DNA of 64,000 nucleotides from Bacteroidota bacterium (GTDB lineage: Bacteria > Bacteroidota > Bacteroidia > Cytophagales > Cyclobacteriaceae). The first letter of the stretch is position 1, and each line of letters starts with the position of its first letter. The stretch is taken from the NCBI GenBank assembly GCA_018266055.1, contig JAFDYT010000006.1:124001-188000 (forward strand), in the 5' to 3' direction. Both the position numbers and the translations under genes were made by a program. The notes beneath the pieces are model-generated. The model ran no database searches, was not told the DNA's origin, and saw only the letters and a list, made by a program, of their open reading frames with translations. Shown here piece by piece: positions 35,845 through 45,215 of this stretch.

Positions 35845-38000
35845 TCCTTTTTATCTTCAAACGTCAAATCAATTGTTCTGCGATCCACATCGGTCTTCTT
35901 AATGCGCACAGAAGTTTTATCTCCCAACCTATATATCTTGTTTCTTCTTCTGCCAATCACGCGATAATTCTTTTCGTCAAGTTCATAAAAATCATCCTTC
36001 ATGTCGGCCAGGCGCACCATGCCTTCGCATTTAGTAGCCGTGATCTCTACAAAAATTCCAAAGTCGGTCACGCCGGTAATAATGCCTTCGTAAAGTTTAT
36101 CTTCCGCCATACTCATAAACTCCACCTGCTTATATTTGATAGACGCGCGTTCGGCATCAGCGGCACGTTTCTCACGTTCGCTGCTATGCACACATTTGTC
36201 TTCGTATTCTTTCTTCACCACAGGTTTGCCTCCATCGAGGTAATGTTGCAGCAAGCGATGCACCATCATGTCTGGATAACGCCGAATAGGCGAAGTGAAA
36301 TGCGTGTAATGATCAAATGCTAATCCGAAGTGTCCCTTCGCATCCGTAGTGTATTTTGCCTTTGCCATCGACCGAACGGCCAGCGATTGCAACACATTCT
36401 GCTCCGGTTTCCCTTCAATTTCGTCCATCAATTTATTGAGCGAGCTGGAAATAGTTTTTTCTTCAATATTGAGCTTGTGGCCAAACTGACGTGCGAACAT
36501 GGAGAAGTCGCGTACTTTTTCGGGATCAGGAAAGTCGTGGGTTCTGTACACAAAAGTATTTTTGCCTTCGCTCTTTTTCAGTTTGTAAACAAAGGTGGCC
36601 ACTGCTTTGTTGGCCAATAACATAAATTCTTCCACTAGTTTATGCGCATCTTTTCTGATTTTTGGAACCACCTCCAGTGGTTTGCCTTTTTCATCCAGTT
36701 TGAATTTTACTTCCGCGCTTTCAAAATTAACCGCGCCATTGGCGAATCTTTTTTTGCGAAGCTTGATCGCCAGGTCATTCAATAGTTTCAGCTCGGAAGC
36801 AAAGTTTCCTGTGCCGGTTTCAATTCCTTCCTGAGCTTTCTCGTACGTAAACCGATGATCGGAATGAATGACTGTCCGTCCGAATTTCTCGTCGATCACT
36901 CTTGCATTTTCATCCATTTCAAAAATCGCTGCGAAGGTGAGCTTATCTTCATGAGGTCGCAACGAACAAAGTCCATTGCTCAATTTTTCTGGAAGCATCG
37001 GCACGGTTCGGTCCACAAGGTAAACCGAAGTTGCACGGTCAAACGCATCATCATCGAGTATAGTGCCTGGCCTCACATAGTGCGTTACGTCGGCGATGTG
37101 CACACCAATTTCATAATGGCCATTGTCCAGTTTTTTGAAGGAAATGGCATCGTCAAAATCTTTCGCATCTTCCGGATCGATGGTGAATGTCAGTGTGTCG
37201 CGAAAATCCCAGCGCTTTTTGATTTCATCTTTTGGGATTTCTTCTGAAATCAATTCGGACTCTGCAAGTACACGCTCAGGAAACCGAAATGGCAAATCGA
37301 ACTCGGCCATAATCGAATGAATCTCTGCTTCGTTCTCACCAGTTTTACCGAGTATTTCTATCACTTTACCTTCGGGGCTTTTATCGCCTTCAGGCCAGCG
37401 CGTCACTTCAAACAATACCTTGTCGTTGGTTTTTGCACCGTTGATATTTTCAGGATAAACAAAAAAATCCTGATACAACTTTTTGAAATCAGGAACGATG
37501 AACGCGTAGTTTTTGGAAAGTTCAACCCGACCGACAAAACGATTTCGTCCACGCTGAATTACATCCACCACTTTACCTTCCGGATTTTCTCCGGTTCGCC
37601 TGCCAAACAATTCCACAGCTACTTTGTCGCCGTGCATCGCAGGCAGCAAGTCGCGCGTTTTTACATAAATATCTTTTTGTCCTTCAATGCCCGTGACGAT
37701 GTAGGCAAACCGAGGATTCACGTGATCTACAATTCCTTCCAGCGCGTCGGCGCCGCGGGCTGAGGTAAAGGTTCCGTTGCCAAGGTCTTTTATTCTACCC
37801 TCGGCTTCGAGTTTATCAAGTGCAGTAAATATGGCTGCATTCGATGCACTGTTTTTTGCGCCAGTCTTTCGTGCAATCTGTTTGAAGTCGTAGGCCCTTC
37901 CAGGATTATCGTTCAGCAGTCGCAACACTTCTTTATACACAGAATCTTTCTGCTCTTTTTCTTTTTTTGATTTCTTCTCTTTGAATTTTTTCTTTGACAT
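35838..38000 (-). CDS. rnr: Ribonuclease R
   Basis: 720 residues. A Lys-rich head and winged-helix-like region (about 20-75) are followed by two cold-shock domains, then the RNB catalytic domain with TIDPEDAKDFDDAIS and HIADVTHYVRPGT, and a C-terminal S1 domain (about 635-715; YEGIITGVTDFGIFVEI). It is a processive 3'-5' exoribonuclease able to digest structured RNA. A perfect seven-base hairpin stands 11 bases upstream of the ATG. Confidence 0.96.
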   Translation of the reverse strand: MSKKKFKEKKSKKEKEQKDSVYKEVLRLLNDNPGRAYDFKQIARKTGAKNSASNAAIFTALDKLEAEGRIKDLGNGTFTSARGADALEGIVDHVNPRFAYIVTGIEGQKDIYVKTRDLLPAMHGDKVAVELFGRRTGENPEGKVVDVIQRGRNRFVGRVELSKNYAFIVPDFKKLYQDFFVYPENINGAKTNDKVLFEVTRWPEGDKSPEGKVIEILGKTGENEAEIHSIMAEFDLPFRFPERVLAESELISEEIPKDEIKKRWDFRDTLTFTIDPEDAKDFDDAISFKKLDNGHYEIGVHIADVTHYVRPGTILDDDAFDRATSVYLVDRTVPMLPEKLSNGLCSLRPHEDKLTFAAIFEMDENARVIDEKFGRTVIHSDHRFTYEKAQEGIETGTGNFASELKLLNDLAIKLRKKRFANGAVNFESAEVKFKLDEKGKPLEVVPKIRKDAHKLVEEFMLLANKAVATFVYKLKKSEGKNTFVYRTHDFPDPEKVRDFSMFARQFGHKLNIEEKTISSSLNKLMDEIEGKPEQNVLQSLAVRSMAKAKYTTDAKGHFGLAFDHYTHFTSPIRRYPDMMVHRLLQHYLDGGKPVVKKEYEDKCVHSSEREKRAADAERASIKYKQVEFMSMAEDKLYEGIITGVTDFGIFVEITATKCEGMVRLADMKDDFYELDEKNYRVIGRRRNKIYRLGDKTSVRIKKTDVDRRTIDLTFEDKKEW

Positions 38001-38011
38001 ATTAAATAATT

Positions 38012-38038
38012 CAGACCCAATTTGAATATCCGGGTCTG
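38012..38038 (-). promoter_or_regulatory. Hairpin in the rnr leader
   Basis: CAGACCC (38012-38018) and GGGTCTG (38032-38038) pair perfectly with a 13-base loop. The structure ends 11 bases before the rnr ATG and lies 30 bases past the exonuclease stop on the same strand. No U-run follows, so a leader control element is more likely than a terminator. Confidence 0.42.
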
Positions 38039-38068
38039 TAGTTTGTTAAAGGTAACGTTAAATTTAAA

Positions 38069-38785
38069 TTAATTTGAGGGGAGGATATGCCGAGCTTCGA
38101 TCAGCGGCAGGTTCTTCATTTTCAAATACAGTTGAGCGATCGCTACCACATCGCTCACGCAATATCTTGCAATTTTTGCAAGATCCTTTTCCTGGTAATA
38201 GACTTGATTCACTTTCGACCCATCCATTTCTCCTTTGCTGGATGGAATGTCGAAAAGGGCAAGCAACAAATCCAGGGAAGTATAGTGCTTATAGTCGCCA
38301 AACTTCCACATTTCCATCGTATCAAGGTGAGGGATTTCCCAGGATTTTTTTCCCGACAAGTTCAGCAGAGCTGGCAGTGACACGCCATGCACTAACATAC
38401 GACGGCTGAGATAGGGGAAATCAAATTCCTTTCCGTTGTGTGCGCAGAGTTTTGTTTTCGGATCGGCTTTCTCTAATGTGTTTCTAAATTCTTCTAGCAA
38501 CGTCTTCTCGTTGTCGTTGGCAAAACACTTTGTCTTCAAGCAAAGTTCACCGTTTTCATTTTCCACATATTTGCCAATCGCTATGACAATGATTTTTCCA
38601 AACTCGGCATAGATTCCCGCTCGTTCGTGAAAAAGATCTTCATCGGTTTGATTTTCCTCGCGTTTCAGAAAGGATGCTTTGCGCGCCCACTGCGCTTTGA
38701 ACCGTTCGTTAAGGTGATCATGGCGCTCTACTGCGCTTACCGTTTCAATGTCAAGAAATAGAATATCCCGCAATTCAGGAACCAT
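38069..38785 (-). CDS. PolB-like 3'-5' exonuclease
   Basis: 238 residues of the DEDD superfamily. ExoI motif FLDIETV carries the D-x-E; ExoII is CAHNGKEFDFPYLSRRML; ExoIII is YCVSDVVAIAQLYLKM (DEDDy type, with Tyr preceding the last Asp by four). This matches the predicted PolB-like exonuclease family (DNA_pol_B_exo2). It presumably trims DNA or RNA 3' ends. It is followed by rnr on the same strand. Confidence 0.87.
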   Translation of the reverse strand: MVPELRDILFLDIETVSAVERHDHLNERFKAQWARKASFLKREENQTDEDLFHERAGIYAEFGKIIVIAIGKYVENENGELCLKTKCFANDNEKTLLEEFRNTLEKADPKTKLCAHNGKEFDFPYLSRRMLVHGVSLPALLNLSGKKSWEIPHLDTMEMWKFGDYKHYTSLDLLLALFDIPSSKGEMDGSKVNQVYYQEKDLAKIARYCVSDVVAIAQLYLKMKNLPLIEARHILPSN

Positions 38786-38865
38786 ACCAATTTAGTTTCT
38801 CGAACGAAGATGAGAAAATACTTTGAGAGATTTTAGACACATGCGGATTGAATTGAATTCCGATC

Positions 38866-40242
38866 TCATCGGTTCTTCAATTCGCGCATAGCTTTTGAAA
38901 AATTTTCTTTAACAGCTCTGCAGTTGATATGGTGTTGACTTTTTACAATCCATTTTCCATTCACGATAGTCCCAAGGATTCTACTGGAGTCGGATGTGTA
39001 AAGCAACGTGGCGAGCCTATTCTTCTCCGATGTTTCGGCCAACAAATGTGAACCGGCATTGAACACAACGGCATCGAAGGGTTTTCCGATTTCAAAATTG
39101 TTTTGTGAATTGATCCCCATCGCTTTTCTTCCAGACCTGACAGATTCATTCACGAGATACAACGCCGCATCGCCCTCAAACGTGTTTCGTTGATTTGTCA
39201 CCAACCTTTGTCGGTAATCGATCATCCTGAATTCCTCCAGCGGATTCAACCCAATATGGCTGTCAGTGCCAATACTCCAGCGGCCTCCCAACTTTACAAA
39301 TTCTTTCATCCTGAATATGCCATCGCCCAGATTGCCTTCAGTGGAAGGACACAACACGACGTTTGCTTTCGTGGCCGCCAACTGTGTCAATTCACTATCG
39401 TCAAGATGAGTGGAGTGCACCAGATGAAAATTCTGATCTACAGGCAAGTTCGCTAACATCCACTGCATTGGGCGCTGGTTGCAATGCGCTAGGCAGTCGC
39501 TGATTTCTTTTTTCTGTTCGGCCACGTGCACATGAAACGGCAGGTGCTTCGGGCCTTGCCGCAATGTGTCTTTTATATCGTCAAGATCAACAGCACGAAG
39601 TGAATGAACACTGTAGCCAAGCGACGCACCGGAATAGTTTTTTATTGCCAGTGATGAGGCGTTGAGCAATTTGAAATAATCATCTACCGTATTTGAGATG
39701 AACCGACGTTGGCGAGGCTGAGGTGGCTGCCCGAATCCACCTTTCTGGTAAAAAACCGGAACGAGCGTAATCTTTATTCCTGCCGTTTGTGCAGCGGCTA
39801 TCAGTCGCTCGCCCATCTCGGCAAGATTGCCATAAGGTTTCCCCAGTTGATCGTGGTGCAGATAGTGAAACTCAGCCACCTGGGTGTACCCCACGCGCAC
39901 CATCTCGGCATAAAGCATGGCAGCGATAGCCTCAACATGTTCAGGGCTTACAGACAAAGCGCACTTGTACATCTCTTCACGCCACGTCCAGAAATCATCG
40001 GAAGAGCCGGCCGGATGATTTTCCGCGAGGCCAGCCATCGCATACTGAAAGGCGTGTGAATGTGCGTTTTGAAATCCCGGTAAGACAAAACCATTTACCT
40101 CCTCAATATTCCCAGCGTAAGGCTTCTCACTCGACAAATAATTTATCATGCCTTGAGCATCGGTGCCCACATAGACTGATGAAAACCAGCCTTCGTTTTG
40201 CAGGAGAGCAGGAAAATGAAAGTAGGTTTGTCCCTCACCCAT
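38866..40242 (-). CDS. hutF: Formimidoylglutamate deiminase
   Basis: 458 residues of the amidohydrolase superfamily. Zinc ligands and active-site residues: NAHSHAFQ, HVHVAEQ, VHSTHLDD and SIGTDSHIGLNP. FWTWREEMY and LHHDQLG are typical of HutF, which converts N-formimino-glutamate to N-formyl-glutamate and ammonia in histidine breakdown. No other hut genes are nearby. It starts two bases after the AsmA-like gene stop. Confidence 0.92.
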   Translation of the reverse strand: MGEGQTYFHFPALLQNEGWFSSVYVGTDAQGMINYLSSEKPYAGNIEEVNGFVLPGFQNAHSHAFQYAMAGLAENHPAGSSDDFWTWREEMYKCALSVSPEHVEAIAAMLYAEMVRVGYTQVAEFHYLHHDQLGKPYGNLAEMGERLIAAAQTAGIKITLVPVFYQKGGFGQPPQPRQRRFISNTVDDYFKLLNASSLAIKNYSGASLGYSVHSLRAVDLDDIKDTLRQGPKHLPFHVHVAEQKKEISDCLAHCNQRPMQWMLANLPVDQNFHLVHSTHLDDSELTQLAATKANVVLCPSTEGNLGDGIFRMKEFVKLGGRWSIGTDSHIGLNPLEEFRMIDYRQRLVTNQRNTFEGDAALYLVNESVRSGRKAMGINSQNNFEIGKPFDAVVFNAGSHLLAETSEKNRLATLLYTSDSSRILGTIVNGKWIVKSQHHINCRAVKENFSKAMRELKNR

Positions 40243-40244
40243 TT

Positions 40245-42833
40245 CTAATTCTTTTTCCGCTTCAGCAGATTCTGCAATTTATTTTGAAGCAAATTCTGCA
40301 CGGGTTGAGTTGCCGTACTATCCTTCTTAGTTTTTGTTGTGTCCTTCTTAGTTCCCAAAAGGTTATTCACTACGTCTTGCACTTGCGTGCCTTCCACTAC
40401 CTGCTGAATTGCCTCCTTCCCTTTTTGTTTTGCTGCTTCAGTCACGGCTTGTTGTACTTGTTGTTTTTGCTCTTGCGAAAGCAGTGTTGCTTTCGGATTG
40501 GCAAATGTTCCGCCAAGGCCAATGTTCAAGGGAATCTCGGAAGTAGAATTTTTTGTTCCTGCATATTGATTCAGCATTCCTTGAAATTGGGCGCCGAGTT
40601 TTCCAGCGGGCACGTTCATCTTCAATGCATAATTGATGGCTCCATCAAGCGCTGTGCTTCCTGAAACTGAAGTCACATAATTTCCAAACTTAACATTGAA
40701 TGGTTGTACCGTCAATTTGCCATCGGTGATAGTTGCCGACATCAGCACATTCTTCAGCGTTACTTCATCGGTGTCTGAAAGTTTGGTTAACGAAGTAATG
40801 CCCGCGATCACCTTCGATTGCTTCACGGCTGCTTCAGCGATTTTTATTAGTCCACTGCCGTTTACTGTGTTTAGCTTAGGCATCATGTTTTGTCCGAGCT
40901 CTCCATTGATTTTAAAATCTGTGCCGAATTTTCCCGCCGCCATTCCGGCAATCGGTGCATATTTTTTGATGATCGAAAATGAACTAGCTGCTTCCTGGAT
41001 TGAGAGATTCTCTACTTTCAAACCGAAATCATATTTAGGATGTTGAATATCTTTCGTTCCGTAAGTTCCATTTACAGCGAACGAACCTCCTAGCATATTG
41101 AATTTCACGTTGCTTAAATTCACCTCCGCATTCTTTACAATCACATCGCCCAGAGCTTGTGTAATTGTGTAATCGAGCATCTTCACCGTCTTGATGTCGG
41201 AATGCAACAGGAAGTCGATGTTATCCGGCACCGGGATTACGCTAAGTTTTGTAGTGTCTTTCTTATCCGAAGGAGCTGAGTTGGTCATAAACTCATTCAG
41301 GTCGAGAAGAGTAGAATTAAAATTTAAAGTGCCATTTATAGTTCCTTTGGTGAACACATATTCAAGGTAATTGCTTACTGCACCGGATACTGCGAAATCA
41401 CTTTTACCAATTGTTCCAGAAGTATTCTTCACCTCCACTTTCTTTGGATCAAATGAAACCTCGGATTGCGCCACAGTTACCGCATACGGCAGTGTCTTCA
41501 TCGAAAACTTAAAACCTTTAAGCGACGCTGTACCACTAGCAGGAACAAGTTTTTTCACTTTGTCATACACACCTTTCGCGGTAGCATCTATTTTAAACAA
41601 GCCCTCCACACTCATGCCCTCCATAGGAAACATTTTGGTCAATTCGCCGAGGTTCAAGTTTGCTTTCACATTGGCATCAAGGTTATAGTCTTTCAGGTTT
41701 TCAACTCGCGCATACGCGTCAACCGGATTCGATCCAAAATCGAGATGCATTTTCTTCAATTCCACGAAAGTGTTTTCAATCACACCTGTTTTGTTGTCCA
41801 CCAGCAGGTCGACATTAATGTTGCTCACCGCGGTAGGCAATGAAGGATACTTAAACATCGCGTCGATTACTTTCAGATCGACATTGAAAGCCGGCATTTG
41901 CTTATCGCTGTAAGTGCCCTTTACAAAACCTGTGAACGACAAATCGCCTTTGGTTTCAATCTTGTCAAAATCTTTAGAATACATTCCCGGCACAAGTGAA
42001 AGCAAGCTCTTGAATGAGTTGGCCGGACTATTGAATTTGATGTCCATGCCAAAATCTTTCGGGTTCATTTTAAACCAGCCATCGAAGCCCATCGCAAAGT
42101 CGTTTACCTTTGCCGAGTTTTGTTTGAATGTATATTTCGTATAATCTTCGCTGATGCCGATCACAGCATCGGCGGTTGCGCGTTTGTTAGTAAGGTACTC
42201 TACGCCACCGTAGCGCACAGTGAGTGAATCGACAATTGTTTTGGTAGTTAAATCAAATTCTTTTTCATTGAAGTTACCGCTGCCGGAATGATTCAATCCG
42301 CGAAGCGACATAAAGAATGGCATCGTGGCGTCATCGTACACGATGTCTCCATTTTCCACAGACCAATAATCGATAGCAAATGAAAACTTACTAGGCTCAG
42401 TTGATTTTATAGTATCTGTGGAAGGGAAAGTTATGTTATAATTCGCGCGCCCGTCTTTCAACACTTTGACATTTACCTGAGGCTTCACCAGACTGATTCC
42501 TTTTACATGAAGTTGATCGCCAAACAAAACATCTTTCAGATTGACTTCCACATCCAAACGATCCACCACAAAAAGATGTTCGCCTTTAAACGGTTCGCGG
42601 TTAAAAACGCCAAGCTCTTTCACCTCAACAGTAATGTTGGGGAAATGGCGGAACACTGAAAGGCTGAAATTATTGACATCAAAAACCACGTCTGCATTTA
42701 TGGTCTTAGCAATTTCCTGATCTACCATCGCTTTGATCTTATCTTTAAAAACGATCGGCAAAACAATTGCCGCCGCTAACAGTACTACTATAAAAATGAC
42801 AAAGCCAATGAATATTCGTTTTACAATTTTCAT
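40245..42833 (-). CDS. AsmA-like envelope protein
   Basis: 862 residues. One N-terminal membrane helix (about 7-30) is followed by a long beta-rich body of AsmA/TamB type (FSLSVFRHFPNITVEVKELGVFNREPF; LKDVLFGDQLHVKGISLVKPQVNV), then a Gln/Lys/Thr-rich C-terminal tail. AsmA-like proteins span the periplasm as bridge-shaped lipid carriers between membranes. The tail (from about 815, QVQQAVTEAAKQKGKEAIQ...) is predicted helical and basic. A -7 box is at 42853-42860. Confidence 0.88.
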   Translation of the reverse strand: MKIVKRIFIGFVIFIVVLLAAAIVLPIVFKDKIKAMVDQEIAKTINADVVFDVNNFSLSVFRHFPNITVEVKELGVFNREPFKGEHLFVVDRLDVEVNLKDVLFGDQLHVKGISLVKPQVNVKVLKDGRANYNITFPSTDTIKSTEPSKFSFAIDYWSVENGDIVYDDATMPFFMSLRGLNHSGSGNFNEKEFDLTTKTIVDSLTVRYGGVEYLTNKRATADAVIGISEDYTKYTFKQNSAKVNDFAMGFDGWFKMNPKDFGMDIKFNSPANSFKSLLSLVPGMYSKDFDKIETKGDLSFTGFVKGTYSDKQMPAFNVDLKVIDAMFKYPSLPTAVSNINVDLLVDNKTGVIENTFVELKKMHLDFGSNPVDAYARVENLKDYNLDANVKANLNLGELTKMFPMEGMSVEGLFKIDATAKGVYDKVKKLVPASGTASLKGFKFSMKTLPYAVTVAQSEVSFDPKKVEVKNTSGTIGKSDFAVSGAVSNYLEYVFTKGTINGTLNFNSTLLDLNEFMTNSAPSDKKDTTKLSVIPVPDNIDFLLHSDIKTVKMLDYTITQALGDVIVKNAEVNLSNVKFNMLGGSFAVNGTYGTKDIQHPKYDFGLKVENLSIQEAASSFSIIKKYAPIAGMAAGKFGTDFKINGELGQNMMPKLNTVNGSGLIKIAEAAVKQSKVIAGITSLTKLSDTDEVTLKNVLMSATITDGKLTVQPFNVKFGNYVTSVSGSTALDGAINYALKMNVPAGKLGAQFQGMLNQYAGTKNSTSEIPLNIGLGGTFANPKATLLSQEQKQQVQQAVTEAAKQKGKEAIQQVVEGTQVQDVVNNLLGTKKDTTKTKKDSTATQPVQNLLQNKLQNLLKRKKN

Positions 42834-42852
42834 TTGTTAAAAATTTGATTTA

Positions 42853-42860
42853 CAAAATTA
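42853..42860 (-). promoter_or_regulatory. Putative -7 box for the AsmA-like gene
   Basis: TAATTTTG on the minus strand fits TAnnTTTG, ending 19 bases before the ATG. No -33 partner is seen. Confidence 0.35.
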
Positions 42861-42894
42861 ATGAATGCGATGCGAAGTATGGAACGTAAAAACG

Positions 42895-44325
42895 TTAAAA
42901 CCACTTTAACATCAGGCTAATTAATTTTTTCCGGAAACCCTGATAGGGGGGGTGCAATAAATAAGGAATCGAAAATCCGCTTTTCTGCTTTAGTACAGGC
43001 TTCTCGTTTGAAAAAGACAAAAAACCATAGCGACCATGCGATTTGCCCAAACCACTGGTATTAACGCCACCAAAAGGTAGATTAGGGTGGGTGAATTGCA
43101 TGATGCATTCGTTGATGCCTACCGAGCCTGCAGAAGTTTCGGCAAGTATTTGTTTGCTGAACTTCTTACGTTGACTGAAAATATATAAGGCAAGCGGCTT
43201 CGTTTTGCCATTGATCGTGGCGATAACCTGATCGATCGATTGAAAAGAAATGATCGGCAATACCGGACCGAAGATTTCCTCTTGCATGACTCTCGACGCT
43301 GCCGAAACCTGGGTTAGTATAACCGGGTGAATAAAATTTGTATCCCTATTCGCTGGTCCCGACAGTTCTGTTTTCGCCCCTTTTTCTAATGCGTCCTGCA
43401 AAAGTTTATTGAGCCGGTCAAAATGCCGTTGGTTCACAATGCGGGCATAACTCGGCGACGATTCAGAAATTTCTCCTTCGATGCCAAACAATTTTACGGT
43501 CTCCGCTTTCACTGCTTCAACAAACTTTGCCTGGACGGATTCATCGATCAACACGTAATCCGGAGCGATACAGGTTTGACCGTTATTCAAAAATTTTCCA
43601 AAGGCGATTCGCTTGGCTGCATCCGCAAGATTGGCCGAAGAATCGACTATCACCGGCGATTTTCCTCCTAGCTCCAGCGTAACAGACGTAAGATTTTCCG
43701 CCGCCGCTTTCATCACCACCTTACCTACAGCAGGGCTTCCGGTGAAAAAGATATGATCAAAAGGAAGCGTTAACAAATGCGTTGCGGTGTCCTGGGCACC
43801 TTCTACTACGGCCACCAAGTCTTCTTCAAAAAATTCTGACACGAGTGCCGCTATCATCTTCGATGTATGAGGCGTAAGCTCCGAAGGTTTGATGATCGCC
43901 GTGTTGCCTGCGGCCAGGCACGAAATCAGAGGTCCGAAACAAAGGTTGAAAGGAAAATTCCACGGTGCTATGATCAAACAAACACCTTTGGGTTCGTACT
44001 GCACTTCAGAGCGAGTGCCCAGATAAGTAATCGGCGCATCGATCTTTTGAGGTTTTGCCCATTCGTCGAGATGAGCCAGGGCATGTCTGATTTCGGTAAG
44101 CACCGGATACAATTCAGAAATATCAGACTCCGTCGATGATTTTTTAAAATCGTGGTAAACTGCTTCGCTTATTCTTTCGCGATTCTTCAGTAAGAAAGGA
44201 GCCAACGCTCTCAGCCGCTTTTTCCGCTCCGCTATTCCTTCTGACCGCAATTGCTGACTTCTAATCTTCTGTTTTTCAAAAAGGGAAAGGATTTTTTGCG
44301 AATCGACGGAGGTTACTGTTGCCAT
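42895..44325 (-). CDS. Class 3-type aldehyde dehydrogenase
   Basis: 476 residues. NAD(P) region IIAPWNFPFNLCFGP, the general-base Glu218 in TLELGGKSP and catalytic Cys252 in NNGQTCIAPD are all present. FEEDLVAVVEG and PFGGVNTSGLGKSHGRYGF are typical of the ALDH3 / coniferyl-aldehyde group. The hydrophobic C-terminal tail (KKLISLMLKWF) resembles the membrane-tethering end of fatty aldehyde dehydrogenases, so a lipid aldehyde is a plausible substrate. Confidence 0.93.
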   Translation of the reverse strand: MATVTSVDSQKILSLFEKQKIRSQQLRSEGIAERKKRLRALAPFLLKNRERISEAVYHDFKKSSTESDISELYPVLTEIRHALAHLDEWAKPQKIDAPITYLGTRSEVQYEPKGVCLIIAPWNFPFNLCFGPLISCLAAGNTAIIKPSELTPHTSKMIAALVSEFFEEDLVAVVEGAQDTATHLLTLPFDHIFFTGSPAVGKVVMKAAAENLTSVTLELGGKSPVIVDSSANLADAAKRIAFGKFLNNGQTCIAPDYVLIDESVQAKFVEAVKAETVKLFGIEGEISESSPSYARIVNQRHFDRLNKLLQDALEKGAKTELSGPANRDTNFIHPVILTQVSAASRVMQEEIFGPVLPIISFQSIDQVIATINGKTKPLALYIFSQRKKFSKQILAETSAGSVGINECIMQFTHPNLPFGGVNTSGLGKSHGRYGFLSFSNEKPVLKQKSGFSIPYLLHPPYQGFRKKLISLMLKWF

Positions 44326-44410
44326 TTTTTAATGCTATTCAGTGAAGTTATTAATTTTTCCGGGACGCTCTTTAGAATAGGCTGGCCCAGGCTTGTATTT
44401 ATATTACCGT

Positions 44411-44443
44411 AATGTTAACTTCAATTTATCAATTGTTAACATT
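44411..44443. promoter_or_regulatory. Perfect inverted repeat in front of the transglutaminase-like gene
   Basis: AATGTTAAC (44411-44419) and GTTAACATT (44435-44443) are exact reverse complements around 15 bases. The repeat ends eight bases before the ATG at 44452, so it would act as an operator over the start or as a hairpin hiding the initiation region. Confidence 0.5.
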
Positions 44444-44451
44444 GGCGTAAC

Positions 44452-45213
44452 ATGAAAGTGCGTTTCCTGATCGGGTTGCTTGTCATCTCCACTCGCGTGG
44501 TGTGCCAGGATAATGTGCTACTTTCACTGAATGCCAACTTTCCCGTAGGATTTTCTGAATTCATTTGTTCTGTAAAAGCCATTAACAAATCCACAGACAT
44601 CGCCTTGCTGAAATCGCTGAGCCACCACGCCCATCGCACTTACCTGAAAAAATATTTGGCTTATGCCCAAGTGGATGATATTTTTTCCAAAGGAAACTAT
44701 GATTGCCTTAGTGGCACTTATTTCTTTTGCGTTGCCCTCGACCAGCTGGGATTCCGTTACAAAATTATCCAAACGAACTACCACATTTTTCTGATGGTGC
44801 AAACGTCCGCGGGTGATGTTCTGTTGGAAAGTACCGACCGTGAACATGGTATAGTAACGGATTTAAGAGCGATCGAAGAGAAGCTCCTTTTATACCGAAA
44901 CTCTTCTTCAGAATCGAGCAATTTATATCTATCTGGCGTGGATCTTTTTGGTGAGGTCACTCCCGTGCAACTTCCTGGCCTTATCTATTTTAATAAAGCA
45001 GTTGAAGCCTTCAAAGCCAAAAGACTTTCCGACTGTTGCGATTTATTAGAGCAAGCCTGGAAAATCTACGATAATCCCAGAATCTCATATTTTGTACCGA
45101 TTCTGCTGAAATCTATTTCAGGAAGCAGTGAATCCCAAGATGAAAAAGATCGCATGATTGCGGTCCTTAAATCTTATCATGGTATAGGATTGCAAGCAAT
45201 CGCCGCTCGTTAA
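44452..45213 (+). CDS. Exported protein with possible transglutaminase-like cysteine site
   Basis: 253 residues with a signal peptide (MKVRFLIGLLVISTRVVCQ). Residues 79-130 read FSKGNYDCLSGTYFFCVALDQLGF, then IIQTNYHIFLMV and VLLESTD. The Cys85-His111-Glu126/Asp129 order and spacing, with Cys at the start of a helix, resemble the transglutaminase-like Cys-His-Asp triad. No match to a named subfamily is claimed. The C-terminal 80 residues are helical (FNKAVEAFKAKRLSDCCDLLEQAWKIY, one TPR-like unit). It is convergent with the small OmpA gene, with two bases between stops. Confidence 0.75.
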   Translation: MKVRFLIGLLVISTRVVCQDNVLLSLNANFPVGFSEFICSVKAINKSTDIALLKSLSHHAHRTYLKKYLAYAQVDDIFSKGNYDCLSGTYFFCVALDQLGFRYKIIQTNYHIFLMVQTSAGDVLLESTDREHGIVTDLRAIEEKLLLYRNSSSESSNLYLSGVDLFGEVTPVQLPGLIYFNKAVEAFKAKRLSDCCDLLEQAWKIYDNPRISYFVPILLKSISGSSESQDEKDRMIAVLKSYHGIGLQAIAAR

Positions 45214-45215
45214 AT

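Noticed and set aside
40056-40664. Open frame of 202 codons opposite hutF and the AsmA-like gene
   Set aside because: Antisense to two strong genes; Leu/Phe/Cys-rich translation with no plausible start or domain.
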